Positions 1 to 7,844 of a stretch of 64,000 nt of DNA are shown one piece after another (the stretch's first letter is position 1; every line of letters begins with the position of its first letter). The position numbers and the translations under genes were made by a program. The notes beneath the pieces were generated by a model. That model was not told the origin of the DNA. It saw nothing but the letters and a program-made list of their open reading frames with translations, and did not search any database. Source of the stretch: an uncultured Muribaculaceae bacterium (GTDB lineage: Bacteria > Bacteroidota > Bacteroidia > Bacteroidales > Muribaculaceae); NCBI GenBank assembly GCA_910579845.1, contig CAJTWL010000003.1, positions 98,175 through 162,174 of the forward strand, given 5' to 3'.

Positions 1-19
1 GCGTGATCTTTTAGGAAAA

Positions 20-36
20 AGGAGGAAATAAATTTC
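20..36 (+). promoter_or_regulatory. Ribosome binding site of ispF
   Basis: A clear purine-rich Shine-Dalgarno site (AGGAGGAAA, about 20-28) lies 8-10 bases before the ATG at 37. It fixes that start. Such strong sites are rare in this window. Confidence 0.6.
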
Positions 37-516
37 ATGTATAGAATAGGTCAGGGTTTTGATGTACATAGGCTGGTTCCGGGTAGGGAGCTTTGGCTTT
101 GTGGAATAAAACTGGATCATGAGTCGGGACTGTTGGGTCACAGTGATGCGGATGTTGCGATACACGCCCTTTGCGATGCGCTTCTGGGAGCGTTGGCTAT
201 GCGTGACATAGGTTATCATTTCCCGGATAACGATCCCCGTTATAAGGATATTGACAGCAAGGTGCTTCTGTCGGAGGTGATGAAACTTATAGCCGGCAGG
301 GGTTATGAGGTAGTGAATGTGGATATCACCATATGTGCGGAACGCCCGAGAATAAGTCCTCATATCGATGAGATGGTAAAGGTGTTGTCCGCTATTATGG
401 ATACAGATGCAGGCAATGTATCTGTCAAAGCCACCACTACCGAGAAACTCGGATTTACAGGTAGGGAAGAGGGGATTTCAGCTTACGCAGTGTCTTTACT
501 GCGGAAAACATGTTGA
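37..516 (+). CDS. ispF: 2-C-methyl-D-erythritol 2,4-cyclodiphosphate synthase
   Basis: Fifth enzyme of the non-mevalonate (MEP) isoprenoid pathway; it cyclises CDP-ME 2-phosphate to MEcPP with loss of CMP, as a cytosolic trimer. The 159 residues match the usual family length. The metal ligands are visible: D9 and H11 in GFDVHR, and H43 in AIHALCDALLG. The H35-S36-D37-D39 loop (GHSDADV) and the C-terminal KATTTEKLGFTGR segment that binds the cytidine are also present. The start is set by the strong ribosome site just upstream. lgt follows 41 bases later on the same strand, so the two may be co-transcribed. Identification is secure. Confidence 0.97.
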   Translation: MYRIGQGFDVHRLVPGRELWLCGIKLDHESGLLGHSDADVAIHALCDALLGALAMRDIGYHFPDNDPRYKDIDSKVLLSEVMKLIAGRGYEVVNVDITICAERPRISPHIDEMVKVLSAIMDTDAGNVSVKATTTEKLGFTGREEGISAYAVSLLRKTC

Positions 517-557
517 AGGTTTTGTATTTAAACAGCTTCTAAAATCAGATAGAAAAT

Positions 558-1421
558 ATGCTTGATGTAATTTACTGGAATGCGAATCCGATTTTTTTCT
601 CCATCGGACCTGTCTCCGTACGGTGGTATGGTTTGATGTTTGCAATCGGTTTTACCATTGGTTACTGGATTGTCTCCAAGATGTTCAGGCATGAGGGTGC
701 CCCCGAACGATGGCTTGGGATATTGCTGGGATATGTTGTAGTCGCCACAATTGTAGGTTCCCGTCTCGGACATGTATTCTTTTATGAATGGGATTATTAT
801 TCGCAACATCCGGTCGATATCCTGAAAATATGGGAGGGAGGACTTGCGAGTCACGGTGGCACGATTGCCATAATTATTGCTCTTTTCCTGTTCTCCAGAT
901 TTGTGAGTCATAAACCGGCATCCTGGGTATTTGACAAGATAGTGGTGGCAATCGCGCTTGTCGGCGGGCTTATACGAATGGGAAACCTGTTCAACAGCGA
1001 GATATACGGAGGTCCTACAGACCTTCCCTGGGGATTTGTCTTTCTTAGAAACGGGGATATTGCGGCATCTCATCCGACACAGATTTATGAAGCCTTCTGT
1101 TATTTCGTGTTGTTCGGACTGTTGATGTGGATGTATTGGAAGAAGAACGCGGAGGAACGCCCTTGGCTTATCACGGGAATATTTTTTATAGGAATATTTC
1201 TTCCGCGTTTCCTTATAGAGTATGTAAAGAATGTACAGGTAAGTTCGGAATATGAGATGATAGCCCGATACGGCATGAATATAGGGCAGATGCTGAGCAT
1301 CCCGTTTATACTGATAGGTGTCGGGCTTGTGATATGGGCGATGACCCATCCACGTGAACATTTCTCTTTCCCAAACAGATTCGCAGATGAAGATACACCT
1401 GAAAAAAGAAAGAAGCGCTGA
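558..1421 (+). CDS. lgt: Prolipoprotein diacylglyceryl transferase
   Basis: Inner-membrane enzyme that moves diacylglycerol from phosphatidylglycerol to the lipobox cysteine of prolipoproteins, the first step in making the many lipoproteins encoded in this window. It has 287 residues and several membrane segments. The family signature is clear: GGLASHGG (the catalytic-region His) followed by RMGNLFNSEIYG, and HPTQIYEA further on. It lies 41 bases after ispF. The stop codon TGA (1419-1421) sits in the loop of a perfect hairpin that ends the transcript, so termination and the end of translation overlap. A long reading frame on the other strand over this gene is a shadow. Confidence 0.97.
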   Translation: MLDVIYWNANPIFFSIGPVSVRWYGLMFAIGFTIGYWIVSKMFRHEGAPERWLGILLGYVVVATIVGSRLGHVFFYEWDYYSQHPVDILKIWEGGLASHGGTIAIIIALFLFSRFVSHKPASWVFDKIVVAIALVGGLIRMGNLFNSEIYGGPTDLPWGFVFLRNGDIAASHPTQIYEAFCYFVLFGLLMWMYWKKNAEERPWLITGIFFIGIFLPRFLIEYVKNVQVSSEYEMIARYGMNIGQMLSIPFILIGVGLVIWAMTHPREHFSFPNRFADEDTPEKRKKR

Positions 1422-1438
1422 TGCGCTTCTTTCTTTTT
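1403..1438. terminator. Bidirectional terminator between lgt and sufS
   Basis: Perfect 16-bp inverted repeat (1403-1418 and 1423-1438) with a 4-base loop TGAT. One flank is A-rich and the other T-rich, so it can act on both strands: it ends lgt on + and receives sufS, which stops at 1472 on -. The lgt stop codon lies in the loop. Confidence 0.9.
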
Positions 1439-1471
1439 CAATATGATCTTCGTGAATCCGGTTATAGCTTG

Positions 1472-2683
1472 TCAGAACATAGTTACAACACGTTTTACAG
1501 CGCTTATGAACGCGTCTGCCTCTTCAAAGGTGTTGTATACGGCAAATGATGCTCTTGCGCATCCCGGGATGCCTAAGTGTTCCATAAGGGGTTGTGCGCA
1601 ATGATGCCCTGTGCGTACAGCCACACCGAGTTTGTCAAGCAGAAATCCGAGATCGTAATTGTGAATCTCCCCTATGTTGAATGATATCACAGCAGACTTG
1701 TGCGTTGCGCTCCCATATATCTTCAGTTGCGGAATCTCAAGAAGTCGGGGAGTGGTATATTCCAGAAGCTCCTCTTCATGAAGGCGGATATTGTCAATTC
1801 CTGTCGACTCAATGAAATCAATAGCTTTAGAGAATGCCGCAATATCTATGAAATCGGGGGTTCCGGCCTCGAATCTGAAAGGCAGATCTGCAAATGTTGT
1901 CCCTTCGAAGCTTACATGCTTTATCATCTCTCCGCCACCCTGATATGGCGGCATTGACTCCAGCAGTTCTCGTTTCCCGTATAGTACGCCTACACCGGTG
2001 GGACCATACATCTTGTGTGCTGAAAAGACATAGAAATCACAGTCAAGATCTTTGACATCTATCTTCATATGAGGTGATGCCTGAGCACCGTCCACAAGTA
2101 CCGGAACTCCGTTCGAATGGGCTATTCCGATCATATCCTCGATGGGATTGACAGTTCCAAGCACGTTGCTTACGTGAGCGAAAGATGCAAATTTCGTATG
2201 GCTGTTGAAAAAAGATTTATATTGTTCTATGTCAAGTTCTCCGTTGTCATTTATATCTACAACATGTATTTTGATATTTTTATGTCGTTGAAGCAGCTGC
2301 CATGGGACAATGTTGGCATGATGCTCCATTACTGTCAGTATTATCTCATCCCCGTCCAAGAAACGGTCACCGAAAGATGATGCCACGAGGTTTATAGCCT
2401 CTGTGGTTCCTCTGGTGAATACTATCTCTTCAAAACTATCGGCATTAATGTAGCTCTGAATTCTTCTGCGAGTATGTTCCTGCAGGTCTGTGGCTTCCTG
2501 TGAGAGCGTGTGTACACCGCGATGCACATTGGCTTTGGTGTGCTCATATAATTCCTTAATTCTGTCAACTACAGTGAGAGGCGTCTGTGAGGTTGCCGTA
2601 TTGTCAAGATATATCAGCCTATTGTCCCCTATATTCCTGTTCAGAATAGGAAATTCCTTGCGTATTTTATCAACATCGAGCAT
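1472..2683 (-). CDS. sufS: SufS-type cysteine desulfurase
   Basis: Class II PLP-dependent cysteine desulfurase that supplies sulfur to the SufBCD scaffold for Fe-S cluster assembly. The 403 residues fit SufS. The PLP lysine is K224 in YVFSAHKMYGPTG, the active-site persulfide cysteine is C362 in RTGHHCAQPL, and DGAQASPH holds the cofactor aspartate. It is the last gene of the run sufC-sufD-sufS, 30 bases after sufD. No sufE or sufU partner is seen in the window. The start ATG at 2683 opens with the typical MLDVDKIRKEFPIL. Confidence 0.96.
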   Translation of the reverse strand: MLDVDKIRKEFPILNRNIGDNRLIYLDNTATSQTPLTVVDRIKELYEHTKANVHRGVHTLSQEATDLQEHTRRRIQSYINADSFEEIVFTRGTTEAINLVASSFGDRFLDGDEIILTVMEHHANIVPWQLLQRHKNIKIHVVDINDNGELDIEQYKSFFNSHTKFASFAHVSNVLGTVNPIEDMIGIAHSNGVPVLVDGAQASPHMKIDVKDLDCDFYVFSAHKMYGPTGVGVLYGKRELLESMPPYQGGGEMIKHVSFEGTTFADLPFRFEAGTPDFIDIAAFSKAIDFIESTGIDNIRLHEEELLEYTTPRLLEIPQLKIYGSATHKSAVISFNIGEIHNYDLGFLLDKLGVAVRTGHHCAQPLMEHLGIPGCARASFAVYNTFEEADAFISAVKRVVTMF

Positions 2684-2713
2684 AGTTGTTCTATCGCTCC
2701 TTATTATATTTTA

Positions 2714-4057
2714 TTATTTTGCGCACTTTCCGAGATTGCAGTTACGGCATGCGCTTCTCTCTCCGGCAAAGCGGCGCTCCACCATCATATGCAGTTTGTC
2801 GCGTAGTTTGGGTATACCTATTTTATCAATCACATCCGACATGAATGCCTGTTTTAACAACAGACGTGCAGTATCTTCCGAAAGCCCTCTTGTACGCATG
2901 TAGAACAGTTGCATCTGGTCGAGTCTGCCTATCGCACAACCATGTGAACATTTCACATCATCATTGTATATCTCCAATTCAGGACGGCTTGTCACTGAGG
3001 CTGTGTCGCTTCCTACAATATTCCTGTTTGCCTGATATGCTTCTGTTCCGACAGCCCCGTAGTCGACATATATTCTGCCGGTGAATGATGCCGAGGCGTT
3101 GTCGTCTGCCGTGTATTTGAAAAGTTCCTCGGATTTGCAATGTGGTTTGAGGTGTGATATTTTTGTGTATGTAGACAATCTTCGTTTCTCATCCTCAATT
3201 GCAAGTCCGTAAAGATTGAGCAGGGCGTTCTCTCCTTCGAAACGGCAGAAATACTCATTACGGGTTGTGCCGTTGAAAAGCGTCAGACCGTCTATTGTCA
3301 CATTGCTGCCTTCCTGCTGTGTCAGGTAAAGAGATGATATTCTGTTTGTCTTCTGTGAGGACTCTTCGAGAGAATAGTAGTCGAAAATTGCATTCTTGCC
3401 TACGAATATCTCAACTGTCTCGAGCGAAAGGAAATCTATTTCCGGGTTTTGTGTATGGTCGCATACCAGAAGTCTGGCTTCCGCTTCATCCTCGATTATT
3501 ATCAGAAGTCTGCGCACTGCCATCAGCGGCTGTCCGTTCTCCAGTATGTTTACGAGCTGCAGCGGGTGACCGAGTCTTGTACCGCGTTTTACATACAGAA
3601 AATATCCGTCTTGTGCGAGCAATGTGTCAAGAGCCACGACAGGATTGGACAGCTGAGCCGCCTTGCTGTAATATGTTGACACTATTTCCGGATAGTTTCT
3701 TGCCGCCTCGCGTAGACTGCATACAACAACTCCATTCTCTTCCGCTGTGGAAGTAGAGGTGTAGGTGTCATTGATAAGCATTGACAAAGAGCGTGAAAGC
3801 GTTGGTACATCACAACTGAATGTAGCTGCCGGATTGACGTCTATAGGCACGTTGGCGATATTAATACCGTAGTCCGGCGCCAGCATCTCCTCCAGATCAC
3901 AGTTTTCATAATTGTCGCTTCCTCCTTTTGGCAGAGTCATACCCTTGAGCATATTGTATGCTGCGGGACGCAATGCGTTCAGAAGCCGTGCGGAGTTGGA
4001 ATCCACAAGCTCCCGATGTTGCGAATATAGCTCCAGATATTGGTTTAATGCACTCAT
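2714..4057 (-). CDS. sufD: Fe-S cluster assembly protein SufD
   Basis: Scaffold subunit of the SufBC2D complex, a beta-helix protein. I place the start at the ATG at 4057 (447 residues), because an AGGAGGG ribosome site sits 7-8 bases upstream; a TTG six codons earlier would be the only alternative. The conserved core with KCSHGCAIGRLD is near the C-terminal third, as in SufD. The tail ends in a Cys-rich motif (CRNCNLGKC), which is a possible metal site; its role is unknown. It begins 14 bases after the sufC stop. SufB, its normal partner and paralog, is not encoded beside it, and this protein is closer to SufD in length and motif than to SufB. Confidence 0.93.
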   Translation of the reverse strand: MSALNQYLELYSQHRELVDSNSARLLNALRPAAYNMLKGMTLPKGGSDNYENCDLEEMLAPDYGINIANVPIDVNPAATFSCDVPTLSRSLSMLINDTYTSTSTAEENGVVVCSLREAARNYPEIVSTYYSKAAQLSNPVVALDTLLAQDGYFLYVKRGTRLGHPLQLVNILENGQPLMAVRRLLIIIEDEAEARLLVCDHTQNPEIDFLSLETVEIFVGKNAIFDYYSLEESSQKTNRISSLYLTQQEGSNVTIDGLTLFNGTTRNEYFCRFEGENALLNLYGLAIEDEKRRLSTYTKISHLKPHCKSEELFKYTADDNASASFTGRIYVDYGAVGTEAYQANRNIVGSDTASVTSRPELEIYNDDVKCSHGCAIGRLDQMQLFYMRTRGLSEDTARLLLKQAFMSDVIDKIGIPKLRDKLHMMVERRFAGERSACRNCNLGKCAK

Positions 4058-4071
4058 GGTCAACCCTCCTG

Positions 4072-4833
4072 TCAATCCTCCTTGTTGTCAACTTCCTCCT
4101 TGATCCAGTCGAAGCCCCGTCTCTCTATCTCTTTGGCAAGTTCAGGACCACCTGATTTGACTATCCGCCCTTTATATAACACGTGGATGAATTCGGGTTG
4201 CAGATAATCGAGCAGGCGCTGATAATGGGTGATTACTATTGTGGAGTTTTCCGCATTTTTAAGCTTGTTGACACCGTCAGCCACAATTCGTAGAGCATCC
4301 ACATCAAGTCCTGAATCAGTTTCATCGAGAATTGCAAGTCTTGGTTCAAGCACAGCCATCTGAAATATTTCGTTGCGCTTCTTCTCGCCTCCTGAGAACC
4401 CCTCGTTTACAGAACGGGAAGCAAGTTTGTTGTCAAGCTCTACGATAGCGCGTTTCTCACGCATAAGTTTAAGAAAGTCAGTCGCGCTCATCGGCGGCTT
4501 GTTCATAAACTCGCGTTTTGCATTAACCGCGGCTCTCATGAAGTTTACCATAGATACTCCGGGGATCTCTACCGGATATTGGAAACCGAGAAAGATACCT
4601 TCATGGCTGCGTACCTCCGGTGCCATCTCCAGTAGATTCTTCCCTCTGAATACGGCTGTGCCCTCGGTAACCTCATATGCAGGGTTGCCGGCAAGCACCA
4701 TTGAAAGTGTGGATTTGCCCGAACCGTTCGGTCCCATTATCGCGTGAACCTCTCCGGGCTTTATCTTAAGATTTATACCTTTTAATATCTCCTTGCCGTT
4801 TATGCTGGCATGCAGATTCTTGACTGTTAACAT
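4072..4833 (-). CDS. sufC: Fe-S cluster assembly ATPase SufC
   Basis: ABC-type ATPase that drives the SufBCD scaffold. The 253 residues carry Walker A (GPNGSGKST, 34-42), the ABC signature FSGGEKKRNE and Walker B LAILDETDSGLD, where the DETDSGLD form is typical of SufC. It is the first gene of the sufC-sufD-sufS run. Upstream, where many Bacteroidales carry sufB between a cvpA-like gene and sufC, there are only 122 bases of noncoding DNA. A TAnnTTTG-type site (4867-4874 on the minus strand) could be its own promoter. Confidence 0.96.
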   Translation of the reverse strand: MLTVKNLHASINGKEILKGINLKIKPGEVHAIMGPNGSGKSTLSMVLAGNPAYEVTEGTAVFRGKNLLEMAPEVRSHEGIFLGFQYPVEIPGVSMVNFMRAAVNAKREFMNKPPMSATDFLKLMREKRAIVELDNKLASRSVNEGFSGGEKKRNEIFQMAVLEPRLAILDETDSGLDVDALRIVADGVNKLKNAENSTIVITHYQRLLDYLQPEFIHVLYKGRIVKSGGPELAKEIERRGFDWIKEEVDNKED

Positions 4834-4866
4834 AAATTCTATCGTTGTTTATCATCATCCCTGTTG

Positions 4867-4874
4867 CAAAATTA
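4867..4874 (-). promoter_or_regulatory. Possible -7 element for the suf operon
   Basis: TAATTTTG on the minus strand fits the Bacteroidetes -7 form TAnnTTTG, 33 bases before the sufC ATG. No TTTG box is seen at the expected distance, so only half the promoter is supported. Confidence 0.4.
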
Positions 4875-4955
4875 ACATTTTTTGCCGGAAGAGTCTTGGT
4901 GTATGGCGGGTTTTAACCAGTTTCTAAGTATAAACAAATAAAACAGTGTATTTTC

Positions 4956-5495
4956 CTATGATATGGATTTTGCTTCCTCCAGCTGTAGGGTATGAGCCAG
5001 ATCTTCCACAGACTCGCCTCCTAATATAGCAGGAGATATAAGCATGACCAATTCGACAATATTACCGTCATCCGCCTTTGCATATCTGAGAATCTCCGAG
5101 CCGGGTCTCATCCCAAGCCACAGATTATATATCACAGAAAGAAGCAGCATGTATCTTATCAGACAGAACAGACTCCCTGCAATGCTGCCGAGTATTTCAG
5201 GTTTTTTGCGGAAGATAAGGTTCAGAAACCGGGTGCAAGTGTCCAGCACACCATATACAAACAGATACACTATGCCTGTAGCTATAACGCTGTAGATATA
5301 ATTCCCTTCCACACGTGTCCCGATACTTGGCATCAGTACACGGAGAGCATCGTCGACCGGTGGAGCGAAAAGATGTGCGCAGACAATACCAAAGCAGAAT
5401 CCGATAAATTTCGGAATCTGCTTGACAATGCCTTTGCGGTAGCCTTGCAAAAGAGCCAGAGCCGCCACAAACAATGGTATTACGTGGTATATCAC
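4956..5495 (-). CDS. CvpA family membrane protein
   Basis: A 179-residue protein with about four hydrophobic segments and the family's N-terminal pattern (ALLQGYRKGIVKQIPKFIGFCFG). CvpA-like proteins are inner-membrane proteins, named for colicin V production in E. coli, with no agreed biochemical role. The start is a GTG at 5495; no ATG is available nearby, and the N-terminus is somewhat short. It lies 38 bases after ackA on the same strand and 122 bases before sufC. In related genomes a cvpA-like gene often sits directly before sufB, which is absent here. Confidence 0.8.
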   Translation of the reverse strand: MIYHVIPLFVAALALLQGYRKGIVKQIPKFIGFCFGIVCAHLFAPPVDDALRVLMPSIGTRVEGNYIYSVIATGIVYLFVYGVLDTCTRFLNLIFRKKPEILGSIAGSLFCLIRYMLLLSVIYNLWLGMRPGSEILRYAKADDGNIVELVMLISPAILGGESVEDLAHTLQLEEAKSIS

Positions 5496-5533
5496 GCGCC
5501 TGTTCTTAAAATTTTTTTAACAGAAAAACTATC

Positions 5534-6733
5534 TTATTTTGCTCCGACGAGCATTGCCGTATCCTCGGCAATCATCATCTCCTCGTCGGTAGGAATCACT
5601 ACAACGTGTATCTTGGAGTCTTTGCCGGAAATTTCTATCTCTTCACCACGCACCTTGTTCGCTTCCGGGTCAAACGTCACGCCCATGAAGGCGAGATTGC
5701 CGCATATCGCTTCGCGTGTACCAGTCTGGTTCTCTCCTACACCGCCTGTGAATACAATGATGTCCACACCGCCGAGCACCGCCGCATAAGCGCCGATATA
5801 TTTCAGTATGCGGTATTCATACATATCCATTGCGAGTTTCGCACGCTCATCGCCGGCTTTGATTCCAGCTTCTATGTCACGCATGTCGTTGGATATTCCG
5901 GAAACACCCAGAACACCGCTTTCTTTGTTTATTATCTTCTGTAGCTCATCGGCGCCTATGCCACGTCTTTGCATAAGATAAACCAATGCTCCCGGGTCGA
6001 TATCGCCTACCCGTGTACCCATCATCAGTCCCTCTGTAGGAGTCAGCCCCATCGATGTGTCGACACTTTTGCCGTCCTTTATTGCGGTGATGCTTCCTCC
6101 ATTGCCGATGTGGCAGGTGATAATTCGCTGTTTCTCATATGGCAGTCCTAAGAATTCGCATGCGCGGCGCGATACATAGCGGTGGCTTGTACCGTGGAAT
6201 CCGTAGCGGCGTATTCCGTAATTCTTGTAATCTTCGTATGGCAGTGCATACATATAAGCCTTTGCAGGCATGGTCTGATGAAAAGCCGTGTCGAATACTG
6301 CAACCTGAGGAGTATCCGGCATAAGATCCGACACTGCCTCTATACCGGTGACATTGGCAGGATTGTGGAGCGGTGCGACAGGATAGCATTCCTTTACCTT
6401 CTCGATTACTTCGGGAGTGATAATTACGGATTTGTTGAAATATTCCATGCCGTGTACCACACGGTGTCCTACTGCACCGATCTCGTCAAAGCTCCTGATA
6501 ACACCGTTTTCAGGATCTGTCAGCACCTTCATAACCTGTTTGATAGCCTCTTTGTGGTCAGGCATATCAACGGTGATTGTCTCTTTTGAGCCGTCTTTGA
6601 GTCTGTATTTAAGAAAAGAGTCCGGCAGTCCTATTTTCTCTACACCCCCTTCGGCAAGCACAGCTTTTGTGTCGCTGTTGATTAATTTATATTTTACACT
6701 GCTGCTTCCGCAGTTCAATACCAATGTTTTCAT
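5534..6733 (-). CDS. ackA: Acetate kinase
   Basis: Makes ATP and acetate from acetyl phosphate, the last step of the Pta-AckA fermentation route. I start it at the ATG at 6733 (399 residues), since MKTLVLNCGSSSVKYKL is the invariant family N-terminus; the open frame runs 19 codons further up without homology-like sequence. HGTSHRYV and the GGVG (FTGGVGENQ) nucleotide site are present. It follows pta by 16 bases and forms one operon with it. Confidence 0.97.
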   Translation of the reverse strand: MKTLVLNCGSSSVKYKLINSDTKAVLAEGGVEKIGLPDSFLKYRLKDGSKETITVDMPDHKEAIKQVMKVLTDPENGVIRSFDEIGAVGHRVVHGMEYFNKSVIITPEVIEKVKECYPVAPLHNPANVTGIEAVSDLMPDTPQVAVFDTAFHQTMPAKAYMYALPYEDYKNYGIRRYGFHGTSHRYVSRRACEFLGLPYEKQRIITCHIGNGGSITAIKDGKSVDTSMGLTPTEGLMMGTRVGDIDPGALVYLMQRRGIGADELQKIINKESGVLGVSGISNDMRDIEAGIKAGDERAKLAMDMYEYRILKYIGAYAAVLGGVDIIVFTGGVGENQTGTREAICGNLAFMGVTFDPEANKVRGEEIEISGKDSKIHVVVIPTDEEMMIAEDTAMLVGAK

Positions 6734-6749
6734 ATTGCTTGCCTCTTGT

Positions 6750-7763
6750 TTAAAGTTTTTTGTCACCGATTGCCTGATTGCAGGTGACAATTATAGTGTT
6801 GACGATATCATCTACTGTAGCACCGCGCGAAAGATCGTTGACAGGTGCGGCAAGACCCTGGAGAATGGGACCTACGGCACCGGCGCCGGCAAGACGCTGT
6901 ACAAGCTTGTAGGCGATGTTGCCGGTCTCGAGCGAGGGGAAGACAAGAGTATTGGCATGACCCGCGACCGGACTTCCGGGAGCTTTCATTGTTCCGATGG
7001 CCGGAACGATAGATGCGTCGCTCTGTAGCTCTCCGTCCACTTTCAGTTCCGGATCAAGTTCATGGGCAAGTTTTGTAGCCTCGATAACTTTGTCTACCCG
7101 TTCGTGAGTGGCGCTGCCCTTTGTGGAGAAGCTGCATAGAGCCACTACAGGATCAAGACCTGCGATATTTTTTGTTGTGGCGGCTGTAGCGACTGCTATT
7201 TCAGCAAGCTCCTTGGCAGTAGGATCCGGAACTACCGCACAGTCTGCAAATACAAGCATATGGTTGTCTCCGAATGGCACATTCTCCGGAAGAAGCATGA
7301 TAAACGCTCCACTTACGACCGAGATTCCCGGTTTTGTCTTGAGTACCTGGAATGCGGCTCTGAGCACGTGTGATGTGGGGCTTAAAGCGCCAGCCACCAT
7401 CGCATCCGCATCACCGCGCTTGATGAGAAGACAGCCGAGATATAGAGGATTCTTCACAGTCTCGCGTGCCTCTTCAATACTTATGCCTTTCTTCTTGCGC
7501 AGCTCTGTAAAAAGCTTTGCATATGGTTCAGTTGTTGTCGTGTCTTCCGGGTCAATGAAGTTGGCCTTCTCAATATGCTGCAGACCAAACTCGAAAGCTT
7601 TGTCGACAACAGCCTGACGTTTGCCGATAAAAGTGACATCGGCGATCTTCTCGGCGATTATTTTGTTGGCGGCCTGAAGTGTCCTGGGCTCCAGTGATTC
7701 GGGGAGCACGAGGCGTTGCGGATGTTCCTGCGCCTTTTGTGTAAGTCTCTCAAATAATGTCAT
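6750..7763 (-). CDS. pta: Phosphate acetyltransferase
   Basis: Converts acetyl-CoA and phosphate to acetyl phosphate. The short (337-residue) form has only the catalytic PTA_PTB domain and lacks the N-terminal DRTGG/P-loop part of the E. coli enzyme. Features include MVAGALSPTSHVLRAAFQVLKT near 130-150 and GSPVAGHANTLVFP near 285. The start at 7763 (MTLFERL) is preferred over an upstream ATG because the extra 23 residues (MNFMANLQ...) are encoded across the promoter. A TAACTTTG -7 site lies 27 bases upstream. It is first in the pta-ackA operon. Confidence 0.97.
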   Translation of the reverse strand: MTLFERLTQKAQEHPQRLVLPESLEPRTLQAANKIIAEKIADVTFIGKRQAVVDKAFEFGLQHIEKANFIDPEDTTTTEPYAKLFTELRKKKGISIEEARETVKNPLYLGCLLIKRGDADAMVAGALSPTSHVLRAAFQVLKTKPGISVVSGAFIMLLPENVPFGDNHMLVFADCAVVPDPTAKELAEIAVATAATTKNIAGLDPVVALCSFSTKGSATHERVDKVIEATKLAHELDPELKVDGELQSDASIVPAIGTMKAPGSPVAGHANTLVFPSLETGNIAYKLVQRLAGAGAVGPILQGLAAPVNDLSRGATVDDIVNTIIVTCNQAIGDKKL

Positions 7764-7790
7764 AGTATGATTCAAGTTTATTTTGATTAA

Positions 7791-7798
7791 CAAAGTTA
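7791..7798 (-). promoter_or_regulatory. -7 element of the pta-ackA operon
   Basis: TAACTTTG on the minus strand fits TAnnTTTG and ends 27 bases before the pta ATG. It shares a short divergent region with the lptF/G-type gene. Confidence 0.55.
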
Positions 7799-7811
7799 CA
7801 AAGAAAATTTG

Positions 7812-7819
7812 TAAATTTG
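7812..7819 (+). promoter_or_regulatory. -7 element of the LptF/LptG-type gene
   Basis: TAAATTTG on the plus strand, 25 bases before the ATG at 7845. The divergent pta -7 site is only 14 bases away, so the two promoters face away from each other and may compete. Confidence 0.5.
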
Positions 7820-7844
7820 CCATGAAATTCACGTCACTTTGAAT

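Noticed and set aside
528..1361. 277-codon open frame on the minus strand over lgt
   Set aside because: Antisense shadow of a well-conserved gene; its translation has no signal, motif or family character.
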